Part shown: piece after piece, positions 33,869 to 42,062 of the stretch
Layout of the letters: every line of letters begins with the position of its first letter
Position numbering within the stretch: the stretch's first letter is position 1
Origin: Paenibacillus sp. MSJ-34
GTDB taxonomy: Bacteria; Bacillota; Bacilli; Paenibacillales; Paenibacillaceae
DNA: 64,000 nucleotides
Reading direction: 5' to 3'
Assembly (NCBI RefSeq): GCF_018918005.1
Contig: NZ_JAHLPR010000034.1
Location: 1 to 64,000 of the forward strand
Translations under genes and position numbers: made by a program
Notes under the pieces: generated by a model
What the model was told of the DNA's origin: nothing
Seen by the model: the letters and a program-made list of their open reading frames with translations, nothing else
Database searches by the model: none

Positions 33869-34810
33869 ATGGCGAAATCTAGGACAGATATGCCAAACGG
33901 AGTCAAATTTAACGTTAGAAAAGGATGGATCCATCTATTCCCCCTCCCTGCCTTTGCCGTATACACGCTCTTTATCGTATACCCCATTGCGGCGGCATTC
34001 GGCTACAGTTTATTCGATTGGCAAGGACTGCAACGGGGAACCTTTGTCGGGATCGGCAATTTTGTGCGCCTGTTTACGCAAGAACCTTTCAATCGGCTGT
34101 TTTGGAATGCGCTCAGCCATAACGTCTACTACTTCGCCTTGGAAATGATCGTGCAGAACGGCATCGCCTTCGTATTGGCTTATATCGTTTATTCCAAAAT
34201 TAAAGGAGCGGAATGGTTCAAAGCCGCTTTTTTTCTGCCCCGGCTGCTTTCCGTCATCGTCGTCGGATTTCTATGGAAACTCATCTTGCATCCGAATAAC
34301 GGAGCGCTGAATGTCGCACTCGAAGCGATCGGATTGGACTCGTGGGCAAAGCCGTGGCTAGGCGAACCCGCAACGGCGCTGACAGCGATTATTCTCGTCA
34401 ACTGCTGGTTTCTGATCGGTTTTGCCGTTCTCATCTTTCTCGCCGGCTTGCAATCGATTTCCCAGGAAATCATCGAAGCCGCCAAATTGGACGGCGCCCA
34501 GAAATTCCGCCTTCTCCGGTACATGATCGTCCCGATGATGAAACCGTCGTTTATCATCATGACGGTATTTACGTTCGTCCACTCGTTCGAGGCGTTTGAA
34601 CTCGTATACGCAATGGAAGGCTCGCAAGGGGAACCGTATTTTTCCACGGATACATTGGCGGTTTATTTCTACCGCACCGCTTTCGGAAGCGCGGGCGATT
34701 CGGCGGCGATCGGCCTCGGCTCGGCGCTCGCCGTTGTGCTGTTTATCATTATTGCAAGCTTGTCGGCTCTATTTATGTATTCGACCCGCAAACAAGAGAC
34801 GGAATTTTGA
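33869..34810 (+). CDS. CUT1 permease (MalF type)
   Basis: About 313 residues. ATG 33869 fits the GGGAGGG site better than ATG 33860, which is too close to it. Six membrane spans and the EAA loop EIIEAAKLDGAQKFRLLRYMIVPMM. Partner of the next permease. Lies 31 nt after the binding-protein stop. Confidence 0.9.
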   Translation: MAKSRTDMPNGVKFNVRKGWIHLFPLPAFAVYTLFIVYPIAAAFGYSLFDWQGLQRGTFVGIGNFVRLFTQEPFNRLFWNALSHNVYYFALEMIVQNGIAFVLAYIVYSKIKGAEWFKAAFFLPRLLSVIVVGFLWKLILHPNNGALNVALEAIGLDSWAKPWLGEPATALTAIILVNCWFLIGFAVLIFLAGLQSISQEIIEAAKLDGAQKFRLLRYMIVPMMKPSFIIMTVFTFVHSFEAFELVYAMEGSQGEPYFSTDTLAVYFYRTAFGSAGDSAAIGLGSALAVVLFIIIASLSALFMYSTRKQETEF

Positions 34811-34825
34811 CGAGGAGGTGCGCCA

Positions 34826-35650
34826 ATGAGAACCCATCGCGGCATTCGTTTCGCACAATACGCCATCGCCTCATTATTCGCTGCGATCAGTTTATATCCT
34901 ATTCTCCTGATGCTGACGTCTTCATTGAAATCGAACATCGAAATATTGAAAAACCCGATTTCTTGGCCGACCTCCTTCAGTCTGGCGTCCTACGGGAAAT
35001 TGCTGGACCAAATTCCGTATTTCGATTATTTCGCCAATAGCGTTATCGTTAGCGCGGCTACGGTCATTCTCGTACTGTCGCTCGGTTCGCTTGCCTCCTT
35101 TTATTTGGCCAGATACCGTTTCCGTTGGAACGGAGCGCTCTTCTTTTATTTCCTGCTCGGCATGATGATCCCGATCAAGCTGGGGATCGTGCCGATGTTC
35201 TTGTTAATGAAGCAATTGCAGCTGTTCAATTCCCCTTGGTCGCTTATACTCGTATTTACGGCTGCGGGCTTGCCGTTGTCTATCCTAATCTGCACCGGAT
35301 TCTTCCGCACGCTGCCGAAGGAATTGGAGGAATCCGCCAGAATCGACGGCTGCTCCGAACTCGGCATTCTGCTGCGCATCGTCGCGCCGCTCATGCGGCC
35401 CGCGCTCGGCACCGTCATGATCATTAACTTTATTACCGCATGGAACGATTTCTTCTTCCCTCTGATTTTCATCCAAGACGAGGCGCGCAAGACGATTCCC
35501 GTCGGGATGCTGACGCTGTTCAGCGAATATTCCGCCGACTGGAGCGTTCTGTTCGCCGGACTCACATTGTCCGCTCTCCCGATGATCGTCTTGTTTCTGA
35601 TTGCTTCGCGTCAATTTATGGACGGCTTGACGGCCGGTGCGGTCAAATGA
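34826..35650 (+). CDS. CUT1 permease (MalG type)
   Basis: A 274-residue protein with GAGGAGGT before ATG 34826. Six membrane spans, EAA loop ELEESARIDGCSELGILLRIVAPLM and the MalG tail DGLTAGAVK. Ends the transporter operon. No ATPase gene follows, so it probably borrows an MsmX-like ATPase. Confidence 0.9.
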   Translation: MRTHRGIRFAQYAIASLFAAISLYPILLMLTSSLKSNIEILKNPISWPTSFSLASYGKLLDQIPYFDYFANSVIVSAATVILVLSLGSLASFYLARYRFRWNGALFFYFLLGMMIPIKLGIVPMFLLMKQLQLFNSPWSLILVFTAAGLPLSILICTGFFRTLPKELEESARIDGCSELGILLRIVAPLMRPALGTVMIINFITAWNDFFFPLIFIQDEARKTIPVGMLTLFSEYSADWSVLFAGLTLSALPMIVLFLIASRQFMDGLTAGAVK

Positions 35651-35664
35651 GATTATAAAAAAGT

Positions 35665-35707
35665 TTCCGCTCCGGCACAAACGGCTTCGAGCCGCGTCGG
35701 AGCGGAA
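35665..35707 (-). terminator. Terminator of cotD (also at end of the transporter operon)
   Basis: TTCCGCTCCG pairs with CGGAGCGGAA around an inner CGGCTTCGAGCCG hairpin. On the minus strand the stem is followed by CTTTTTT, so it terminates the spore coat gene. The plus-strand flank lacks a T run. Confidence 0.75.
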
Positions 35708-35721
35708 GGCGACTGCTCTGC

Positions 35722-35964
35722 TCATCTTCTTTTGTCGCGGTATCCGTGCGAATAACAAGGGTGGTGGCCAGCGCTTACTCCGCCAACTTTATCTTTGACT
35801 GAATAAGCGTACATATGTTTCGGAACCGGGACGCAAACATGATTATTCACGATTTCAATTGGATGGATGACGGGAACGATTTGCGGATGGTAAATGTTTT
35901 TAACAATCTTCGTCGGCGCAGTCGTCACCGGGCTTACAGGAGGACAATACGGATTGCAATACAT
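35722..35964 (-). CDS. cotD: CotD-type inner spore coat protein
   Basis: An 80-residue protein from ATG 35964 (GAGGGGAGTG upstream). Composition and motifs (MYCNPYCPPVSPV, VVIHPIEIVNNHVCVPV) match the small Pro/Cys/His-rich CotD family, which is deposited on the spore surface. The gene supports a spore-forming host and should be expressed late in the mother cell by sigma-K, though no clear promoter was found. Confidence 0.8.
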   Translation of the reverse strand: MYCNPYCPPVSPVTTAPTKIVKNIYHPQIVPVIHPIEIVNNHVCVPVPKHMYAYSVKDKVGGVSAGHHPCYSHGYRDKRR

Positions 35965-36049
35965 GGAAATCACTCCCCTCTTCTAAACTAATGACATCAT
36001 ATGATCGAGTCGAATATCATGCCTGTACATTCGCCTGTATGAAATGACA

Positions 36050-36086
36050 AAAACTCACGGTTTGCTTAAAGCAAGCTGTGAGTTTT
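36050..36086. terminator. Orphan terminator-like hairpin
   Basis: AAAACTCAC...GTGAGTTTT with inner TTGCTTAAAGCAA, A/T-rich flanks. It is upstream of cotD on the minus strand and not directly after any gene on the plus strand, so its client transcript is unclear. Confidence 0.6.
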
Positions 36087-36214
36087 ATCGTTAGTGGCCG
36101 CATGTATTTCCCCATCGAAAGGGAAAATTAGGGGAAAAGCCAGAATGAAAGGCCCTCATTGCCACTAGCGTTGCACCGAATGTTTTACTGCGTTTCAAGC
36201 CGATGATTGCGATA

Positions 36215-36435
36215 GGGATGAACAAGGTTAACGGATTTTGAAGGCCTTATTTGATCCAATAACGCAATTTGGGCGGAGTTAGCGGATTTTGAGGGCTCTA
36301 TTTTTGTCGAAACTTCACAAAACCAAGGATTCTCAGCCGATCGCGACATGGTAACGGTTCGAAAATCCGTTAATTCCAAATATTCGACTGGAATTCAAAA
36401 AATAAGACCTCGGAAATCCGTTATATTTCCATGGT
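36215..36435. repeat. Centre-symmetric intergenic element with 51-nt half-site spacing
   Basis: Direct half-sites GTTAACGGATTTTG at 36227 and GTTAGCGGATTTTG at 36278 (51 nt apart). Inverted half-sites AAATCCGTTA at 36363 and 36414 (51 nt apart). Both pairs are symmetric around 36325. The sequence differs from the other elements but the geometry is the same. Located 3' of the papain-like gene at 36699. Confidence 0.8.
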
Positions 36436-36645
36436 ACCGCATCCCAGCTAGAAGATTTAATGCAACGCTAGGCCCTCATTGCCTCATTGCCTGGCTTTTT
36501 TTCCGCCTTCTGTCGGAATCCCGTTGGTTCAGGACAGAGGGAATCAGCGTTTACATGCCGTGAAGGTGTCCAAATTGTTTGCATACGACTCTCTGAATGA
36601 AGGGGATATCGACAAAAGGAAAAAAATAACCTTACGGAATCAATA

Positions 36646-36685
36646 AAGCCGTATCCCCGATATGACTTCGGAAAAGATACGGCTT
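36646..36685 (-). terminator. Terminator of the papain-like gene
   Basis: AAGCCGTATC pairs with GATACGGCTT; on the minus strand a TTTATT follows, 13 nt after the gene's stop. Confidence 0.7.
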
Positions 36686-36698
36686 CCTATTTCTCATA

Positions 36699-37313
36699 TT
36701 AAGAGACGAAACGGCCCACATTCTCCAATTCTCTTGGCGCTCTTGCAAACGTGTAAGGTCTCCCGGAGTGTTGCATGACATACGAGCGAAGATCGCCACG
36801 GTATATTTGCTGCAGCGAAGCGGACGTCTCCAAATCGGCCGGCGTAACAAAAGCAGGATGCTTGTTCACCAGCGGAACTCCGTTCTCATGAAACACGGAT
36901 GCGACGAATTGCGAGCAAAAATAGGCATGTTTGCGTTCAATCTTGCATTTCATTAAAATGCCGAACAATCCTAGGAGATTATAACGATATAGCTCCTGGT
37001 TTTCTTCGAAATTGCGGATATATCTGCGAATCCGCTCATAGACTTGCGCGTCCACGGTAATTTTGTAGAGCGCGCACCGGGTTACGCTTCGATCGCATCG
37101 AATCAAAGATCCGTACACATTTTCTTTCACAAATCCGCCGATGATCGGATTGTTAGGGTTTTTGCGCCCAAAACTGTATAATTCGGTCAACTCGCTGTCA
37201 AATGCAATCGATGCATGATTGAGCGGAGCTTTTGTAAACATTTTAATCGCTCTCGAGAACAACGTTCCCGTATCGGTAAGAAGGATGTAAATGTTCTTCA
37301 CTTCTTGCAACAT
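36699..37313 (-). CDS. Permuted papain-fold (NlpC/P60-like, YycO-type) hydrolase
   Basis: A 204-residue protein with GGTGAGG before ATG 37313. Circularly permuted papain signature: the catalytic His-Ala in LNHASIAFD (about 31-40) comes before the cysteine in FCSQFVASVF (about 129-139). No signal peptide. Such proteins are amidases or acyl-transferases of lipid or murein substrates. The substrate is unknown. Confidence 0.7.
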   Translation of the reverse strand: MLQEVKNIYILLTDTGTLFSRAIKMFTKAPLNHASIAFDSELTELYSFGRKNPNNPIIGGFVKENVYGSLIRCDRSVTRCALYKITVDAQVYERIRRYIRNFEENQELYRYNLLGLFGILMKCKIERKHAYFCSQFVASVFHENGVPLVNKHPAFVTPADLETSASLQQIYRGDLRSYVMQHSGRPYTFARAPRELENVGRFVS

Positions 37314-37538
37314 AGTACCTCACCTATTTAATAAATTTCGTCCCGAATAAATCATAGTTTTATTCTACGGCGGCTAACCCTGCTTTAAAACGGACTAGCG
37401 ATGGGAATTGAATCTAGACCAAAGTCGAGGTAAACCCTACTTCCCTGAAACGTATTCTAAATGAAGTATATCACAGAAATACGATAATTTTGCAAATTTT
37501 ATGTAAACACCATAATTTATATAAGAAAAAGAAGCGAA

Positions 37539-38735
37539 TTAAAAGAAATCCGTAATATACGTCGTTCTGACAGGTATCGCTTCGTTCAATGCGGCCGCAA
37601 CCCTCTCCGCGCCTTGCAGCCTTCCCACGGCAAATAGAGTATCGGGGCGCTTATAGCCTAGAAGCATGGCGGTCAACGACTGAATATCGCATGACAACGC
37701 ATCCTGAGCGTCCTGTCCTTCGCCAAGCTTGGACACTTCATGCCTGCCGTTCGCACGGAATTGAACGATGAAGCTCCCGTCGTTCCAAGGCGCGAGAGGA
37801 TCGCGAATACGGAGCGAAATGCGCTCCTCCGCACGAACCGGCTGAGACTCGGAGCGAAACGGATAGCCCCGCACAAATGCTTCCACATCCACAATTCGCC
37901 CCATCGTGTAAGGTATCTTATCCTGCTTGAAACGGGGATTCGGCAATAGAAACGGCAATTGATCGTCCGCAGGCGCCGTTAAAATCAGCTTTTCCATCAT
38001 GGAATCGTGATCGGCGATAAAATTCCACAGCCCCCTTCTCGCTTCCTCGTCTAAATAGACGAATTCATGCACCGTACAGACGGAATCTTTAATCTGGTAT
38101 ATGATGTACCCCCTAGCTTCATGTCGTTCGTTATAATAGACGGCGGCCATGCCTGCTTTTCTTTTGCTTTGGAATACAAACCGGTTCCATTGCCATTCCG
38201 TGCGCTTCAGCATGCCGTTATAGCCGGCGGAGAACGGTTCGTACACGGAATGGAGCAGCCGCCAATCTTGATCCGCCAATGTTACATATCCCGGGGAAGG
38301 CGCCATTTTGACGACTTGCCTTGCCTCCAATTCATATTGAATATATTCGGTATAGGTTTCCCAACCGAATTTGCGGTAAAAAGCGTATGCGAAAGGATTC
38401 AAAAAAGACAGCGGCATCCCTTTTTCCATCATGGCCAGCAGCGCGTTTTGCAGAAGCTGCGCAACCAGCCCTTTGCGGCGGTACTGGGGCCAAGTCGCTA
38501 CCGAAGCGATCCCGCCCATCGGGAACGCCGTTCCGTCAATCCAAGTTTCGAACTCGTGAATATTCATTTGGGCAGCCAATTTGTTATCCACGAAATATCC
38601 CCAATACCCGCCAGGCTTAAACCGGGACAATTCCTGCTCTCGCTCCGCGTCGCTGAATTCAAACTGAAAGGCGAACTCGCTTAATTTCAAACATTCGGCG
38701 AACTCTTCCTTTTGAATCAATCGAATTTGTTCCAT
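37539..38735 (-). CDS. Eis-like GNAT acetyltransferase
   Basis: A 398-residue protein with AGGAGACG before ATG 38735. N-terminal GNAT with the acetyl-CoA loop PQYRRKGLVAQLLQNALLAMME, middle GNAT-like repeat with YNGMLKRTEWQWNRFVF, and a sterol-carrier-like C-terminal domain. This is the three-domain layout of Eis (mycobacterial aminoglycoside acetyltransferase) relatives that are widespread in Bacilli. Substrate unknown; resistance cannot be concluded. Confidence 0.82.
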   Translation of the reverse strand: MEQIRLIQKEEFAECLKLSEFAFQFEFSDAEREQELSRFKPGGYWGYFVDNKLAAQMNIHEFETWIDGTAFPMGGIASVATWPQYRRKGLVAQLLQNALLAMMEKGMPLSFLNPFAYAFYRKFGWETYTEYIQYELEARQVVKMAPSPGYVTLADQDWRLLHSVYEPFSAGYNGMLKRTEWQWNRFVFQSKRKAGMAAVYYNERHEARGYIIYQIKDSVCTVHEFVYLDEEARRGLWNFIADHDSMMEKLILTAPADDQLPFLLPNPRFKQDKIPYTMGRIVDVEAFVRGYPFRSESQPVRAEERISLRIRDPLAPWNDGSFIVQFRANGRHEVSKLGEGQDAQDALSCDIQSLTAMLLGYKRPDTLFAVGRLQGAERVAAALNEAIPVRTTYITDFF

Positions 38736-38768
38736 ACGTCTCCTCCTAAAAGTTTATAGATTGTACTT

Positions 38769-39410
38769 CTAGAATTCACTTCGAACAAACATGCGCCGGA
38801 AGCACCAAATGACAATCAACATCCAGCAACCGCTGGCCAAATATCCGCCGATAATATCGCTGGGATAATGCACGCCCAAATAGATGCGGCTGATACCGAT
38901 GAAGGCGATCAACGCAACCGCGCACACGATGAGAAGTCCGCGGCCCCCCGCCGAACGGATATGCCGCCAGAGCAAGTAGGCAAGCGCGCAATAGAGGGCA
39001 AAGGCGGCCATGGAATGCCCGCTCGGGAAACTGAATCCCGTCTCTTCGATTAACCGGTGCAAATCCGGACGCTCCCGCTGAAAACCGTTCTTCATTACGA
39101 AATTAAGCGTCGCCGCGCCTCCGACCGCTACGAATAAAAACAGCAGTTCCTTCCGATGCTTCAACACGGCGAAAAGAAATACGGCCGCAACGATCGTAAC
39201 GGCAATGGTGCCCTTCGTTCCTCCCAGCGCCGAGAGCAATTTGCTCACCGCGGTAAAGGAGTCGGATTCGAATCCTTGGACGAATGCGATGATGCCGCTG
39301 TCAAACGGCTCGATTCGTCCGCTGAATATAATAAATGCGAAAACGGTAAAACAGGCGGCTGCGAACAATGCTGCAAATAAGGAGTAATAAGTGCTCTTTT
39401 TTCGATTCAT
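38769..39410 (-). CDS. PAP2-family membrane phosphatase
   Basis: A 213-residue protein with five or six transmembrane helices. PAP2 motifs: KNGFQRERP (I), FPSGHSMAAF (II, catalytic His) and RIYLGVHYPSDIIGGY (III, nucleophile His). Dephosphorylates lipid phosphates such as undecaprenyl pyrophosphate or phosphatidate. Monocistronic. Confidence 0.87.
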   Translation of the reverse strand: MNRKKSTYYSLFAALFAAACFTVFAFIIFSGRIEPFDSGIIAFVQGFESDSFTAVSKLLSALGGTKGTIAVTIVAAVFLFAVLKHRKELLFLFVAVGGAATLNFVMKNGFQRERPDLHRLIEETGFSFPSGHSMAAFALYCALAYLLWRHIRSAGGRGLLIVCAVALIAFIGISRIYLGVHYPSDIIGGYLASGCWMLIVIWCFRRMFVRSEF

Positions 39411-39534
39411 AACGGAAACTGTACCTCTTATTTCTGCAAGATGATATAAATAAATTTAATCATATCCGATTTATACGTCATCTTCAATAGCGAGTAACGG
39501 GATGGCCGCGACATTCCTATATCGCTTTTTAAAT

Positions 39535-39600
39535 AGAAAAAGGGGACCGCATTCGCCTCATCGCTGAAAATTCATTCGCAAATATGGCGGTTGTCCCCTT
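39535..39600 (-). terminator. Terminator of the alpha-glucan operon
   Basis: AAGGGGAC pairs with GTCCCCTT around a long A/T-rich loop; the minus-strand flank is TTTTTC. It lies 24 nt after the last GH31 stop and includes a small inner inverted CGCC. Confidence 0.75.
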
Positions 39601-39623
39601 CAAAATGGTGTATATTTCCTTGC

Positions 39624-42062
39624 TTAAAAAACGACCGTAACTTCCCCTGCGCTCGCTTGCCGCAGTTTGACGAACAATTCGCCCTTGTCTCGATCGTACA
39701 GCCATCCGGCATCGGCATGTTTCCATTCGCCGTGGTCCCGGATTTCGTTCAAACCGTCGACGTCCGCCGGAGAGGAAGGCAAATGTTTGAAGATCAGCTT
39801 CAACGAATCGCGCCCATTGTCGTACCCTTGGTTATCGTAGGCGTACTGCAATTGCAACGATTGTTCCCGTTCCTCCAAACGGACGTTCAACAAATTATAT
39901 TCGCCGCGGCCGTATCCGTCCGTCAAGCCGTCGTCTTCGTACAACCGGAACTCGCCGGACGAGCCGGCGCCGCCGCAGTATACATGCAGCGCAAGCTCGG
40001 ACCAGCCCGCATCCGCGGTATGCTGGCGAAGCGCCGTCTCCGGAATGATCGCACCGGCTTTCACATAGATCGGCAGCGTGTCAAGCGGCGCATGCGCCAA
40101 TATATGGCGTCCGCCTTCATGCCGTTCTCCCGTCCAATAATCGTACCAGATCCCTTCCGGCAAATAGACGGCGCGGTATTCCGCGCTTGGCCGGTAAATC
40201 GGCGCAACGATCATGTCGGGACCGAACATAAATTGGTCGCAAAGGTTGCGCGTATGCTCGTCGTGCGGATATTCGAGCACGAGCGGCCGCATAATCGGCA
40301 GCCCGGTTTGCGACGCTTCATAAAACAACGTATACAAATACGGAAGCAAACGATACCGCAATCCGATATAGCGGCGGCATATTTCCTCTATCTCGGGACC
40401 GAATTGCCACGGCTCCTGATAGACGGGCTCCATCGCGCAATGATTGCGGCTGAGCGGAGCGAACACGCCCATCTGCATCCATCGCGCCAGCAGTTCGCCC
40501 GACGTGTGGTGCACGAATCCGCCGATATCCGCGCCGCAGAAAGCGACGCCGGATAATCCCAAATTCATGCCCATCGCCATGAACATCGCCATATGTTCCC
40601 AGTAGCTGCGATTGTCGCCGGTCCATACGGCGGCATAGCGCTGGATCCCCGCATATCCGGCCCGGGTCAGCACGAACGGCCGCTCCCCTTCAAGCAGCTT
40701 TTCCAACCCTTCGTAGGTCGCCTTCGACATCGACAAGCCGTACATATTATGCCATTCCCGATGCGTCTGCGGATTGCCGTTGTTCCGGTGCAATACGTCG
40801 AGATCCATCGTTTTGGATTCGCATGCAAACACGCTCGGCTCGTTCATATCGTTCCATATGCCGCTGATGCCCATGTCGGTATAGAAACGGTGCAAGCCGC
40901 CCCACCACTCGGCGGTCCGCTCGTCGGAAAAGTCGGGAAAGGCGCTGTCTCCAGGCCAGACCTCGCCGACGAACAACGTTCCTTCGATTTTTTTGCAGAA
41001 CAGTTCGCGGGAAATCCCTTCGCGGTACACATCGTATTGCTCGTCCTTCTTCACGCCGGGATCGACGATCGGCACGATCCGGAACCCCATTTCTTTCAGC
41101 TCGGCGATCATCTGCTCCGGCTCCGGAAATCGCTGCCGGTCGAACGTGAATACGCGGTACTCGTCCATATAATGAATGTCCAGGTAGATGACATCGCACG
41201 GAATATTCCGCTCGCGGAACGTCCGCGCAAGCCGCATCACTTCCTCTTGGCTCATATAGCTGTAACGCGATTGCTGATACCCCAATGCCCATAAAGGCGG
41301 CAGCTTCATCCGGCCCGTCAATGCCGTGTAGCGGGAGACGACGTCTTTGAGGCCGGGGCCCGCGATGACGTACAGGTCGAGCGCTCCCGTCTCCGGGTCG
41401 ATCAGGTAGGCGCCGCTGTCGGCGCGCATATCGAACGCGGTTTTGCCCGGATTGTCGACCAGCAGCCCGTATGCCGCATCCGCGTCATGATGGATGAGGA
41501 ATGGGATCGATTGGTACAGCGACTCCATATCCGGCACATGCGGGTCGTAAATGTCCGAATTCCACATCGTATACCGTTCTCCGCGTTTATTGAGAAATCC
41601 GGTCGTTTCGCCCAAGCCGTAAATGCGGGCCGAGGCATTCAGCGGACCGCGGCAGCGCAGCTTGCGCTGGCCTTGCAGCAGTTCCAGCTCCGCGACAACG
41701 GCCTTGCCGGACGCATCCACCACTTCGACGGACATCGTCGCCTTGCGGACGACTGCCGTTAACGATTTCCCGCAAATTCGCAGCTCTTCTTCCGTCTCTT
41801 TCACATCGACCTGAAACGGCGGCTCGCCAGGTACGATGGCGGAAACGGGAGGGGTGGAAGCGGGATCCGCGCCCGGCGTTCCGACGATTCTTACCGTATG
41901 TTCCGCAACGAACATGACGGCTAGGCTCGCTTTCGCTCCGTTAACGGTCACCGCGCGCGCATCCGCCTTCCAGCTTCGAAACGGGCCGAAGCCCGTTAAC
42001 GACGCCGCGCCTTGCATCGATTCGTCCTCTCGGTCGGGTCGGATCGATTCACTCGTTTGCAT
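39624..42062 (-). CDS. GH31 alpha-glucosidase
   Basis: An 812-residue enzyme from ATG 42062 (GGAGGTGAAGCGA upstream; GTG three codons earlier is in frame). N-terminal beta-sandwich, GH31 barrel with the nucleophile in GIWNDMNEPSVF (D at about 405) and the acid/base in VWTGDNRSYWEH (about 483), and a C-terminal beta domain. Retaining exo-acting enzyme of the alpha-glucosidase type. Start overlaps the preceding GH31 gene by 14 nt, so it is in one operon with the transporter. Confidence 0.9.
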   Translation of the reverse strand: MQTSESIRPDREDESMQGAASLTGFGPFRSWKADARAVTVNGAKASLAVMFVAEHTVRIVGTPGADPASTPPVSAIVPGEPPFQVDVKETEEELRICGKSLTAVVRKATMSVEVVDASGKAVVAELELLQGQRKLRCRGPLNASARIYGLGETTGFLNKRGERYTMWNSDIYDPHVPDMESLYQSIPFLIHHDADAAYGLLVDNPGKTAFDMRADSGAYLIDPETGALDLYVIAGPGLKDVVSRYTALTGRMKLPPLWALGYQQSRYSYMSQEEVMRLARTFRERNIPCDVIYLDIHYMDEYRVFTFDRQRFPEPEQMIAELKEMGFRIVPIVDPGVKKDEQYDVYREGISRELFCKKIEGTLFVGEVWPGDSAFPDFSDERTAEWWGGLHRFYTDMGISGIWNDMNEPSVFACESKTMDLDVLHRNNGNPQTHREWHNMYGLSMSKATYEGLEKLLEGERPFVLTRAGYAGIQRYAAVWTGDNRSYWEHMAMFMAMGMNLGLSGVAFCGADIGGFVHHTSGELLARWMQMGVFAPLSRNHCAMEPVYQEPWQFGPEIEEICRRYIGLRYRLLPYLYTLFYEASQTGLPIMRPLVLEYPHDEHTRNLCDQFMFGPDMIVAPIYRPSAEYRAVYLPEGIWYDYWTGERHEGGRHILAHAPLDTLPIYVKAGAIIPETALRQHTADAGWSELALHVYCGGAGSSGEFRLYEDDGLTDGYGRGEYNLLNVRLEEREQSLQLQYAYDNQGYDNGRDSLKLIFKHLPSSPADVDGLNEIRDHGEWKHADAGWLYDRDKGELFVKLRQASAGEVTVVF

